This document shows positions 52,394 to 62,220 of a DNA stretch of 64,000 bases, one piece after another. The stretch is from Ascoidea rubescens DSM 1968 (lineage: Eukaryota; Ascomycota; Saccharomycetes; Ascoideales; Ascoideaceae). The notes under the pieces were generated by a model. That model was not told the origin of the DNA and did no database searches. It was given only the letters and a program-made list of their open reading frames with translations. A program made the translations under genes and the position numbers. The first letter of the stretch is position 1. Each line of letters starts with the position of its first letter. The stretch lies in the NCBI RefSeq assembly GCF_001661345.1, contig NW_017962913.1, forward strand, positions 67,428 through 131,427. Direction: 5' to 3'.

Positions 52394-53485
52394 TTACAAA
52401 ATATCTTTGAGATTCACAGTTCCAGAACCTCTTTCAGCAGATTTAATATTCCCTGTTAAATCTTTCCAGCCAATCCAGTAGATAAGCCTAAAAGTGGCAG
52501 GCAAACAAATCTTACTTTCAGCATCAATTGCAGGGTGTGGATTTTCAATGCCATAAAACTTCTTATAAATTAGGTCTGCGGCTAATAATGTATCCTTTGA
52601 TATTTTATTTTCACTGCTATACAAACAATTGTTTTCACCCATTATTTGCAAATCATTTAGCAATTCAAATAAACCAGGATAATTTATAACGATTTCGTCG
52701 ATATCAATTGTTAGCATTTTGAAGCCTGCTTTGTTTAATAAATTTCCCAAATCTTGAACTGTAATAAAGGGCGATACATGTGGAGAAATACCATTTTTTC
52801 TTTCTAATTCGGCTAGCTGCAAAGAAGATCGCAATTCATATAAAGTATCGTTGCCAAAAATAGAGCCTATAAACAAAGTATCTTTTTGACTTAATAAAGA
52901 AAAGACTTTTTTGAATACTGATGGAATGTCATTTACCCAGTGCATTGAAAGATTCGACAATGCTAAATTATATGAATCTGGTATTAAATCTTTTGAATCA
53001 AGATACTCTTCATCACAAACTAATTTATTTAATGAAATATTTGGAAAGGAAAAATCGTTTCTGAAAAGCAACTCTTTGCATTTATCGACCATAGTTATAT
53101 TACTTATTTTGTTTCTCACAACTTCCTTATCTTTGCTAAACTCTTTAAGGAAATCATTTTGTTCTTGGTCTTTGCAAACCAGGATGGTGTTATCAAACAA
53201 GACTTTCTCAAAGTTCCCTGACTCACACCCAATATCAATGACATTATCGAAACTTCTGTTAATAAATGATAGCCTTGAAATCAATTTTTTAGCTGATTCG
53301 TCCTTCAAATACTGAACTGAATCATAGTCCTTGTTGCGCGAAGAATTTGCTTTTTGTTTTAGTTTAATCGCTCTGTTGAAGACTGTGTATGGAGAATTGG
53401 AATTGGAAGTGGAATACCTCGCTTTAAACAAGCCCCAAGCACCTAGCCCATTGTGTCTGCCCACAACCGGTTTGCAATAGCTCAT
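52394..53485 (-). CDS. NDUFAF5-like mitochondrial complex I assembly methyltransferase
   Basis: A 363-residue class I SAM-dependent methyltransferase homologous to human NDUFAF5, which modifies an arginine of the complex I subunit NDUFS7 during assembly. The N-terminus is basic and Ser/Tyr-rich (WGLFKARYSTSNSNS), a mitochondrial presequence. Family features: VFNRAIKLKQKANSSR, the SAM motif FDNVIDIGCESGNFEKVLF, NLALSNLSMHWVNDIPSVFK, LFIGSIFGNDTLYELRSSL, the segment HVSPFITVQDLGNLLNKAGF, and the C-terminal SAERGSGTVNLKDIL. S. cerevisiae lacks complex I, so its presence implies this yeast keeps a proton-pumping NADH dehydrogenase. A CACGTG box lies about 130 bp upstream. Confidence 0.87.
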   Translation of the reverse strand: MSYCKPVVGRHNGLGAWGLFKARYSTSNSNSPYTVFNRAIKLKQKANSSRNKDYDSVQYLKDESAKKLISRLSFINRSFDNVIDIGCESGNFEKVLFDNTILVCKDQEQNDFLKEFSKDKEVVRNKISNITMVDKCKELLFRNDFSFPNISLNKLVCDEEYLDSKDLIPDSYNLALSNLSMHWVNDIPSVFKKVFSLLSQKDTLFIGSIFGNDTLYELRSSLQLAELERKNGISPHVSPFITVQDLGNLLNKAGFKMLTIDIDEIVINYPGLFELLNDLQIMGENNCLYSSENKISKDTLLAADLIYKKFYGIENPHPAIDAESKICLPATFRLIYWIGWKDLTGNIKSAERGSGTVNLKDIL

Positions 53486-53703
53486 TGTAAAGGATATCCA
53501 GGTATCTCAAGCAAAAGCTAGAGGGAGATTTCAGTCCCAAAACTGGCAGTTGCACCAATCAGAAAGCGAGATTAATAATTCAAACAAAGCAAAACTCCAA
53601 AGCGCAAGATGTCACGTGCGCGGGTGAGCGAACCGTCAGGAAAACGACCCACAGTGCCTTGCATGCGCTGTTGCCTTGGCGTGCTGTGGGTGTGCTCAAG
53701 CAA

Positions 53704-53746
53704 AAGCCGAACCCAACCTGTTGTTGGGGGGGGGGGGGTTCGGCTT
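53704..53746. repeat. Perfect 11-bp inverted repeat flanking a 13-G run
   Basis: AAGCCGAACCC (53704-53714) and GGGTTCGGCTT (53736-53746) are perfect inverses; the loop contains most of a run of thirteen G (53726-53738). The arms are long and GC-rich for this genome. Confidence 0.85.
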
Positions 53747-54497
53747 ACAAGCCCTAAGTTCCAGACTCGGCATCCATCTCCTTCCTTGGGTCTTTTTTTG
53801 GTTTGATTTGTACCCTGGCCCGTTTTGGCTCATGTTTTTGTCTGTTTCTGTTGCCAAAATCGCTGTGTTTCTTCAACAATAAAACGGCTTTGAATTCCAC
53901 CCCAGGACTTTAGCCATCTGCTTTACCTGCTTTATGTGGTTCAAGTGATGCATCGACTGCAACTGGAGCCTTTCTGGCCTTCTAGATTCCCACTGGATTC
54001 ACCAGAGGCTGTAATTGAGTTTAGCAGACAATAAAAATTTTAAACTTTCTCTAACTTGTTTGTTGATAATAGTCAGATTGTTTATCACCACGTCTATTTT
54101 TAAACATTGTGATATATAACAATAGTGAATTTTTATTTCTTTTTTTTGTGTTTTTTTACCTTTTATTCATCAGTTTTCTTTGATATTTCCTTCATTATTT
54201 GCTTTTTCTTGTTAATTTACTCTCAACAATGTGTAATCCGTTCTGCTAATAAGACGACACTGTAATAATATCTCTTCGAATATACACCTCAATATCGCGA
54301 TTTATTTATCTTAATGCTAAATTGGATTTTCCATCACGCTAGTCAGGTTGTCCTCGAATGATTGTTCACATCGCATCTAATCTATCGTATATAATAATAA
54401 AATAAACATGAAATATTGTAATGAAACACTGCTTTTTTTCTTGTTTTCCCTTCATTTTGATTTCAAGCAATGACTATCAGCAATGCTTCTTAACCAA

Positions 54498-54506
54498 TTA
54501 AAGTTT
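54498..54506 (+). promoter_or_regulatory. WOPR-type motif TTAAAGTTT upstream of velvet-1
   Basis: TTAAAGTTT matches the motif reported for Wor1-family WOPR proteins and lies about 320 bp upstream of the velvet-1 ATG. The nine bases are A/T-heavy, so chance occurrence is possible. Confidence 0.3.
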
Positions 54507-54734
54507 AATCTTGCTAAAATCTAACAACTACATAGTATATTAACAAAAACCCTAATGCATCATATTGATCAAGATTCAACGATATCATAAATCATACTAA
54601 TCATGAAAAACACTTCTAAATTTAAATCAATAACGAATGAATTATTGCTTAGTCAATTTTTATAATAAAAAATCAAAGACGTTGGTGATATTCCACAGGT
54701 TCAAGTGAAATCATTCATTTGACGTTGATTGGGA

Positions 54735-54740
54735 TATAAA
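54735..54740 (+). promoter_or_regulatory. TATA box of velvet-1
   Basis: TATAAA 81 bp before the velvet-1 ATG, in GGGATATAAAAC context. Position is suitable for a TATA-driven, regulated yeast promoter. Confidence 0.5.
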
Positions 54741-54820
54741 ACTCTTGTCAATTTCTTCATTTTTCTTACTTTCATCAACGATTCCAATTTCATCTTACAA
54801 AAATACCAATTAATTTTATA

Positions 54821-56074
54821 ATGGTCAAATATACTTATGAATTATCTCTAACTCAACCCGATATTGGTGCTAAATCATACAAGGAAAAGGGAAAAATATC
54901 AAAAAGAAAATTTCATCCAATTGTTAAATTAAGAGTCTTCAATCAAACAAACCAAAATATAACTGGAGTCATTGATGAAAAATACATTGTGCTAGCAAAA
55001 CTTAAGAATACCACTCAAAGTGCTGCGATGGCACCTGAAGCCCTTGAAACTTACCTTAGAGGTAATAAAAGCAGCACTGGAACCTATGAAGAAGAAAATA
55101 ATGAAATAATATTTGCTTTTCCTGATTTGCATCTTATAACTGTTGGTGTGTTTATAATCGAATACCAATTATATAAATCAAGCAATCAATTAAACACATT
55201 AAATATGGAATTTATTGATAATATTTCAAAATCAATCAAATTTGTCACTACAAGAGAGCTATATGCCACCGAAGCAAATAACAATGCCAAAACAACGATT
55301 GTCAAAAAAAGAAAAAGAGAAAGTATACCAACAACTAACAATCAAATACAAAGCCAGATGGTAAACCAGATACCAAGTAGGATACAACTACCAAATCATT
55401 TACCAAATCAATTATCTCAAGATTCAATATCGTTTCCACCTTTGTTACAAGAAACTCTACAAAACAATAAGTTACTAACAAGCAGTTTTTCCAATCATCA
55501 ATCTTCTAAAAGTGCTAGTGATCTGGCGGGGTTATCAAGATGGAACAGCTTCAACAGTACAAAAAGCAGTCAATCATGCTGCACTTCTACTCAAATACCA
55601 AAACTGGTATATTTAGAACAAAATAACGCCTTTTATGCTCAAAATCAACCTCTTTTTCTACAAAGTTTGTCCAATATAGCTTACTCTCCTTCGAGCTTAA
55701 TTTCTTATAATTCGGTGAATGACAGTTTTTTGAATTATACGCAAATGCAACAACAACAGCAGCAACAACAGAGTATGGTTCAATTAAATCAAGTTACAGG
55801 TTTAGCCAATAATGAGGTGCTATCTGCTCAGCCCTCAAATTCAAATTTAACCAATTCATATATTGTAACGGATCCTTCAGCAATTTATAGAAACGATAAT
55901 CAGCAAAATGTGATGAGAGCACTGTCGTTTAATACGTTATTGGGTAATGAAACTCTGAATAACATCAATGAACAAAATATTGGAAGGTCTCTTAGTAATA
56001 GTAGACATGGAAAAGCGCTCAGCGAAAACGACTATTTGTATTTACTATCTAATTCAAAATTCTATCCTTTTTAG
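54821..56074 (+). CDS. Velvet-domain protein 1
   Basis: A 417-residue protein with an N-terminal velvet domain (about residues 3-165). In order: YELSLTQPDIGAKSYKEKGK corresponds to the velvet opening V-xQP-xxAR; the basic loop KEKGKISKRKFHPIVKLRV parallels GKEKDRKPIDPPPIVQL of VosA, whose lysines contact DNA; YIVLAKL; LRGNKSSTGTYEEENNEIIF and FAFPDLHLITVGVFIIEYQL match the L-x-G-x-x-SSL and VFPDLSVRxEGxFRLxFSLF signatures; IKFVTTREL closes the domain. KKRKRE is a probable nuclear signal. The rest is Asn/Ser/Gln-rich with a short Gln run (around residue 312). Velvet proteins are dimeric regulators of development in filamentous fungi. The domain is divergent; only fold-level criteria can confirm it. 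Confidence 0.75.
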   Translation: MVKYTYELSLTQPDIGAKSYKEKGKISKRKFHPIVKLRVFNQTNQNITGVIDEKYIVLAKLKNTTQSAAMAPEALETYLRGNKSSTGTYEEENNEIIFAFPDLHLITVGVFIIEYQLYKSSNQLNTLNMEFIDNISKSIKFVTTRELYATEANNNAKTTIVKKRKRESIPTTNNQIQSQMVNQIPSRIQLPNHLPNQLSQDSISFPPLLQETLQNNKLLTSSFSNHQSSKSASDLAGLSRWNSFNSTKSSQSCCTSTQIPKLVYLEQNNAFYAQNQPLFLQSLSNIAYSPSSLISYNSVNDSFLNYTQMQQQQQQQQSMVQLNQVTGLANNEVLSAQPSNSNLTNSYIVTDPSAIYRNDNQQNVMRALSFNTLLGNETLNNINEQNIGRSLSNSRHGKALSENDYLYLLSNSKFYPF

Positions 56075-59000
56075 TTGTGTTTTTTTATTTGTTCTCATGG
56101 ATTTTTTATTTTTTATTTTTATTCAGTTCTTTTCAATTCACTTTTTTATTACTTTTTCTTAGGGTGTTCATTATTTTATTTGGATCATCATTTTAAACCT
56201 CATTTTCTAACCATCTAGGCTGGCTCGTCATTGGAAAAAGAGTCTGGAACATCAAATCAGTTGGCTTTAAACAATCTCTTAGCATAAAACAGTCGCATCT
56301 TATTATTTAAAATTTTTCGGAGATTAGTTTTTGATTAATATTGTTCAAATTATTCCCTTTTTTTTTTTTGATCTATTAAAGCTATTTTTAAACATTACTA
56401 GTAGATAATAAAGTGAGGAAACTAAACTGAGCAAAATGAAGCATTCGTTTACGAGAAATTGATGCCTATCAAGAAACGAAAGCAGTTAGTATTTTCACTG
56501 AAATCGAATAAAATCTAACATGTTAAGAGAATTGAGGAGTTAGAAAAGAAAATTGATTGAATCAACTAAAACTGCTGAATCAGTTGGGCATTATTGGACA
56601 TTATTAGGTTGCCAATATTTGAATATCAGAAAAATAGCTCTGAGCGCCATTTATCAAATAAGTATATCAAACTGAATGTTTGGTGAATAAAATTATGCCC
56701 AACGGCAATATTATTCTGATGTGACATAAAACGACACAATATTACTTGAATTTTTGTGAAAACGTCAATCATTTTCGGAGGATGTTTTGACAATTTGGGC
56801 GACTTTTAGTTTCTACAAAAGTCGGAGGAATAACATTCAAGGTGATAGAGCAGAGGTTGATTCCATCAAACAGAATACTCAAAACCATCCTGTACTGTTG
56901 ATTGGCATTAGCTGACCAATTAGCTGTTCTGGGTTTTTTGCGCAATCAGTGAACGAATTACAAATTGGGTCTAGCTAAACAAAATAAGAACATTTCAAAA
57001 TCTTTTTGATTAAAAAGAACTTGAGATAATGATAATTTTATGTCAAGTGTGTTTGATATTTTGTACATTATTTAGGCAATGCGATCTGGAATGATAATAT
57101 TTAATGAGCGAAAACTGAATCTAGCAAAAAACAGTGTGTCATTAGTTTGTGGGTTGGCATGTGTGATTTAAATTTGTTAATTCCAACTTGATTTCCAAAA
57201 CTATAAAGATCAAATTTACTTTATATAAACAGATAGAAATAAAAGTGTATTAGATTTTAAAGATTATTTCAAATGAATCGGACTACATTAGGATTTGAGA
57301 AGACATATGAAACGTCAAATATAGCAGTAGATGCATTATAGTAGTCTTTTGTGGACATCTGAAGAAAAAAAAAAGTAAATAAAATAACCACTTTCCAATG
57401 GTGAAATTTAGATTTTGGAAAATGTTATAAATTTAGTGGTGATAAGATTTGTAAAGTAATAAGATTGTACTGTATGAATATAGCAGCTGCGATGCTTACA
57501 AATCACTATAATTATTGTTACGTAATACAATATTTGACATCCAACACCCTATTTGCCAAAACAGCAGCGACAAAAGTGGCAGATAATAGACTGTTGCCAA
57601 GATCTGAAGATAAATAATTTTTATTATGACGGTTGAAATATTGATCTAGAGAGTCGATAATCAAATACAAATATAATAGTGATCAATAGATAATTTTTTA
57701 ATGTTTTAAACAACACTTTTGCTTCATTTACAGATGTTTCAAAATTGGAATTATAGAATTGAAATTAGCAATATGAAATATGAAATATGAAATTTGATAT
57801 TAGGGATATATATTTATTTATAAACGATATAGACCAACGCAATAGAGTTTATAGTTTTATAGAGATTTGTTAAATTTTACGATAACAAGTTACAGTAAAA
57901 TATATATATTGAAAACAAAATTAAAATAATACAAGTTTTAGGATGATTTGAAAAAAAACATTCGATACAGAATCTGGTTAGTAAAAAAAACGATAAATGT
58001 TCTCAATAAAAACCCTGTTAAGTTATAAGAATAAATAATAAATGAAATTATAAATAAAAATTTGAATCAAGTAATAAAGAATTAATGGCCATAAAAAATA
58101 ATATTAGGTTATCCAGAGTTAAAAGGAAATAAACGAACTTATGGGAATAACCGTTTTTTTATATACACTGGCGATAAATCAGGCAATTGAATCAGGAGAA
58201 GGTTGAGTTGAATTAATTTAAAGTATAATTGAAATTGGATAAAATTTTAGCAAAGACTTGATAGATATAGAGTGATAATTGGCAGATAGAAAAGATGGGT
58301 AAATGCATTATCATTTAGAAAACAGATATCATTTTTTTTTTTTTCATTTGTTTATTTCAATTGAGAACGTTTCAAAATATAGAAGTAAATGTTGATTTGA
58401 TGTGTATAATTTTATTTTTGGTAAACAATATTAGATTGAGTAATTGTTTTGGACCAGAAACAGAAAGGATTTTAGAGGTGTTAAGAAAAAGAGTAGAAAA
58501 CTAAAGAGAATTGATTGATTAAAATGAAATTGAAAAGATATGGTATGATATGACATGATAAACAAAGACAGGGAGACGGAATAAGCAGTCAAGTCAATTC
58601 AGGATGGTTTTTGAAAAGTGAATTTTAAGTCAATAACAGTTGTAATAAATTCCTTACATTTTGAAACCATGATTGTTCACATTTTCGTTTTCTGGGTTTT
58701 TCAGCACGTCCTAAGAGCATCACATATTGACAGAAGCCACTCAAAACACCTAGAGAAAGAAACTGGGAAATATAGAAGCAACAAAACAGTGCTCCAGCAG
58801 AAGAAGAACCCCAAACTAGTTCTAACCACAGCAATAAGACCCACACTCGCAATTGCTCCATTTGCAGTAATTCCGTCTCGAGCCGCTTGACAGAAAACGT
58901 TGAGATGTGGACAAAAAGATCGAAGAGTACTCGGTTTGGGAAAGCTATATCACGTGCAGCGCTCTGAAAGTGGGAGCGGTGTTTGCCGCAGCAACGGGAA

Positions 59001-60392
59001 CACCGCTGTGGAACCAGGACCGTTTGGGACGTTTGTGTTCGCTGTACAGCCTACTTTTGCGGGAAAATGATGTCACTCACCACAGCTGCTTTTAAACCTG
59101 TAGTACCAACAGCGAGGTGCCTGTTCAGCGCTGCGGGAGGCTTGCTTGCCTGGCTTCCGCAGACCTGGCTCTTTCCTGTTTGTGCAGGGCCAGTCTGGCT
59201 CCTTCCCAGGGGTTTCGTCTAGCGTGGTGGGAGCTTCCTCATGGGCAGCAGCAGCAGCAGCACAGAAAACAGCTGTTGGTTTGCAGTCTGCTAATGAGTA
59301 GAGGCTGCTGCTCCAGTTGGGGAGGGGAGGAGGGCGATGCAGCAGGACGAAGGTCTCGGCCGGCTCAGCTTCTTATCAGCAGCAAAACGGGAAAAACACT
59401 TTATTATTTGCAAACCGTTGGTGTCAAATGAAATTAAAAACGGTGCTGAGCAAAAAAACGTGTTTTTCTCGTTTTGTTTTCTGCAACGGCGATACATCAC
59501 CTCCAGCAATTTCAGCTTATTTTCTTCACTCATTTCTCTTTCCTTTCATTCTATGCAATCTCTAGAATGATTTAGAATCTTTTAGCGATAATCGTTTGCA
59601 AGCTTAAACCTACTCTTGTCAATGACCACTTATTCTCTCCATTTCATGCTACATGCACTCTTAAATTCATTTCAAGAAAGCATTTTAAATTTGTAACAAG
59701 AAATTTGGAGGAACTAGATGACAATCAAAAAAAACGGTTTTCTTCTGATAGCAGCTTTTTAGTTTGAACACCTGCAGAGATTCCCAAACGGTTTTACTGG
59801 TTTTATTTCTTTGGGTATTTTTTGCAAACAAATTGCAATTCCTTACAGCACTTTTGCAATTCTTGCGTTTTGTTTCCAGTTTTTTAGTCTCAATTTCCTA
59901 AAATCCAAATATTCTTTTGCTTTTCTCAATTCTTATTCAAAAAATGCATTTTCCTATTAATCAGAATAAAAAGGACATGTTAATGTCTCTTAACTAATTT
60001 AACTAAGTGCAAAATCACATCTTTTCTTGAATCAAAAACTTTATCTGACTAAAACCGTTGAGACTTGGAAATTATTTTTTAGCAATTGCGAATTTAATTC
60101 TACACTGTTAACTAAACATTTCTCTAAATCTATAGCAAAAATTTTCTTATATATTTACTCTTTTCCCGCCAATTTTTATTTAGTTTTAATTTTAAAAAAT
60201 CAAAATTGTCTACCAATCTCCTCCTAAACTATTATATATAACCTCTCTTATTATATTACCCCCTTTAGTTTCCTTAATCTCGTTAATCTCCTTTTTATCC
60301 TTGTTATCCTTGTTATTCTTGTTATCCTTATCCCCCTGTATCCCTATATATTTTCTATTCTTTTCCCCCCTACTCCTCCTACCTTCTTTAAC
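56075..60392. other. 4.3-kb region upstream of velvet-2
   Basis: The longest gene-free span in the window. 56075-58600 is A/T-rich with no codon-like frames. 58690-59430 is GC-richer, with a CACGTG at 58951-58956 and CAG/CTG repeats (about 59248-59263), and gives several overlapping short frames that I reject. 59560-60230 is A/T-rich again. 60233-60241 is TATATATAA, and 60242-60392 is a pyrimidine-rich leader with TTATCC repeats. I recognise no RNA gene or transposon. Confidence 0.5.
60295..60332 (-). promoter_or_regulatory. GATA-type motif cluster before velvet-2
   Basis: Four TTATC words (60295-60299, 60304-60308, 60322-60326, 60328-60332), i.e. GATAA on the minus strand, within 38 bp, 60-100 bp upstream of the velvet-2 ATG. 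They sit in a TTGTTATCC-type tandem repeat, so they may be GATA-factor sites or only part of a pyrimidine-rich leader. Confidence 0.35.
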
Positions 60393-61706
60393 ATGAATAA
60401 CTCAATTACATACACTCTATTAGTTGAACAACCAAAGCTTGGCCCAAAGTCCTATAGACAAAAGGGCAAAATATCCATCAGAAAACTAAATCCCTTTGCT
60501 TGTTTATATGTCAACGATACTGATTTGAGTGCCAATATCTCTTCTACTATCAATGAAAACTACATTGTTCTTGTCCAATTGAAAAGTGATTCTAATACTT
60601 CTAACAATATCCGGGACTGCGAATTAAAAGGTAACAAATCTTCCACTGGCAGGTATGACGAAGATAAAAATGCAATTTTATTTGAATTCCCTGATTTACA
60701 TTTTACCAAAATCGGAAATTACAAAATCGAATATCAACTATATAAATTAGTCGACGTCAAAATTGAAAACTCAAACATCTTGTCCAAAAATTGGATCTTC
60801 ATTGAAAGCCAAGTTAAAGATATTAAAATTGTTACAACTAGAACTCTTTATGGTAAACCTGATCTCAGCTTGAACGCTGGAAAAATCTCAAAAGTCGCTT
60901 ATAAACAAATCCAGCCCACAAAATCAACTGATTTAAATCAAATCTTTGATGATTCAGTCGAAAACTTTTTCAACGATGTTAAAAGCTCCTCCCAAAAAAA
61001 TATAGCCCAAGATTTGTTAATCTCCAATTCAAATGACTCTTTTAAAAATAATCCCAATTCCAATTCCAATCCTGCTTCAAACTCATACAAAAATGAAGTA
61101 AATGATATTCAAGAACCAACGCCTAACCACCCATCCCTACCATTTGCTTACAACAACTACAACTTTCTTCTCAACGGAAGCTCTACCTTGAACTCTTCAA
61201 CTTCTGCTGCCTTTAATGACTCTGCTTCTGCCTCTCTTCATCTTGCTGCTTCTGCTCCTACCAACTCCAACACATCAACTGCACCTTTAGTTAGAGCCAA
61301 CAAATTAAATGGTTCTATTCTTACATGCCCTCAAACTGCCAGCTCTTTTAAACCATTAGATGAGTCTTATTTTGCTCCCCATTTCAACCTCCTTCAAGAG
61401 TCAAGATCAATTACACCTTCTTCGGCTTCATCTTCTCTATATTCCTCCCCAATGACTTATGATTCATCATCCCCGAATCTTGCTAATGGAATTCAGTTTC
61501 CAAATATACTTGATCAAAATAATACCACTACTACCACCAACAACAATATCAATATCAACAATAGCAATAGCAATATTAATAACAATAGCCTCCTCAATTT
61601 TGATACTGGTTTTAGGGTAATGAATGAACCTGAAGCCCAATTCAAAAATGATCAATATTCTAATTACAACTATATGGACTTCAATTTATATGGCCTTATA
61701 AACTGA
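60393..61706 (+). CDS. Velvet-domain protein 2
   Basis: A 437-residue paralogue of velvet protein 1, on the same strand 4.3 kb downstream. The velvet domain spans about residues 5-170: YTLLVEQPKLGPKSYRQKGK, ISIRKLNPFACLYV, NENYIVLVQLKS, LKGNKSSTGRYDEDKNAILF, EFPDLHFTKIGNYKIEYQLY and VKDIKIVTTRTLYGKPDLS. Identical islands in both paralogues include KGKIS, GNKSSTG, FPDLH, EYQLYK and VTTR. The C-terminal 260 residues are Ser/Asn-rich low complexity with an Asn/Thr run (TTTTNNNINI). It lacks the KKRKRE-type basic patch of paralogue 1. A role as nuclear regulator, possibly as homo- or heterodimer with paralogue 1, is inferred from the family. Confidence 0.75.
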   Translation: MNNSITYTLLVEQPKLGPKSYRQKGKISIRKLNPFACLYVNDTDLSANISSTINENYIVLVQLKSDSNTSNNIRDCELKGNKSSTGRYDEDKNAILFEFPDLHFTKIGNYKIEYQLYKLVDVKIENSNILSKNWIFIESQVKDIKIVTTRTLYGKPDLSLNAGKISKVAYKQIQPTKSTDLNQIFDDSVENFFNDVKSSSQKNIAQDLLISNSNDSFKNNPNSNSNPASNSYKNEVNDIQEPTPNHPSLPFAYNNYNFLLNGSSTLNSSTSAAFNDSASASLHLAASAPTNSNTSTAPLVRANKLNGSILTCPQTASSFKPLDESYFAPHFNLLQESRSITPSSASSSLYSSPMTYDSSSPNLANGIQFPNILDQNNTTTTTNNNININNSNSNINNNSLLNFDTGFRVMNEPEAQFKNDQYSNYNYMDFNLYGLIN

Positions 61707-62107
61707 CCTTCTCATATTGTACTAAGCCTGTTGTTTTTTTAAGAAAACTCTTGATTTTGTATTATATTTTCTCTGATTTTGGTTTGGGCCTAAAGTTTAT
61801 TGCATATTTTTTTTCTACTTTTTCTCTTCGTTTTTTCTCCAGTTTTTGTTTGTTTTTTATATCTCATAGTTTGCATACTTTTAAGCAAACCATTTTTATT
61901 GTTTTATAGCTTTTGGTAGTTTTTTTGATCTTGTTAATTTTTTCACTCATTCCACAAATTATTCCCAAACAATTTTTAACTTCTTTTACTTTTATACATT
62001 TTGTGTTATTACTTTATTTTTCTAAGTTATATTTTACATCATAAACCTTTTTGTTTGCACTTCTTAGCTTATGGTTTTACAATTACATTTTAATGATATT
62101 TACCTTT

Positions 62108-62132
62108 TCTTTCTTTCTTTCTTTCTTTCTTT
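62108..62132. repeat. CTTT microsatellite
   Basis: About six TTTC units followed by a pentamer AATAT/AATAC repeat; noncoding. Confidence 0.9.
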
Positions 62133-62220
62133 TCATTCAATATAATATAGTATAATATAATACAATACAATACGGCTTAATTTACCCGGCCTCCCGTAAT
62201 ATAAATGTTGAGATTCGGTA

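Larger units (their letters stand above)
53486..54820. other. NDUFAF5-velvet-1 divergent intergenic region
   Basis: About 1.3 kb. 53590-53960 is GC-richer and contains a CACGTG (53613-53618) and a hairpin with a 13-G run. 53980-54820 is A/T-rich and forms the velvet-1 promoter, with TTAAAGTTT at 54498-54506 and TATAAA at 54735-54740, about 80 bp before the ATG. No gene is supported in it. Confidence 0.55.

Noticed and set aside
58618-59570. Cluster of 60-100 codon frames before velvet-2
   Set aside because: They overlap each other on both strands, lack homology that I can recognise, and follow the GC-richer patch.
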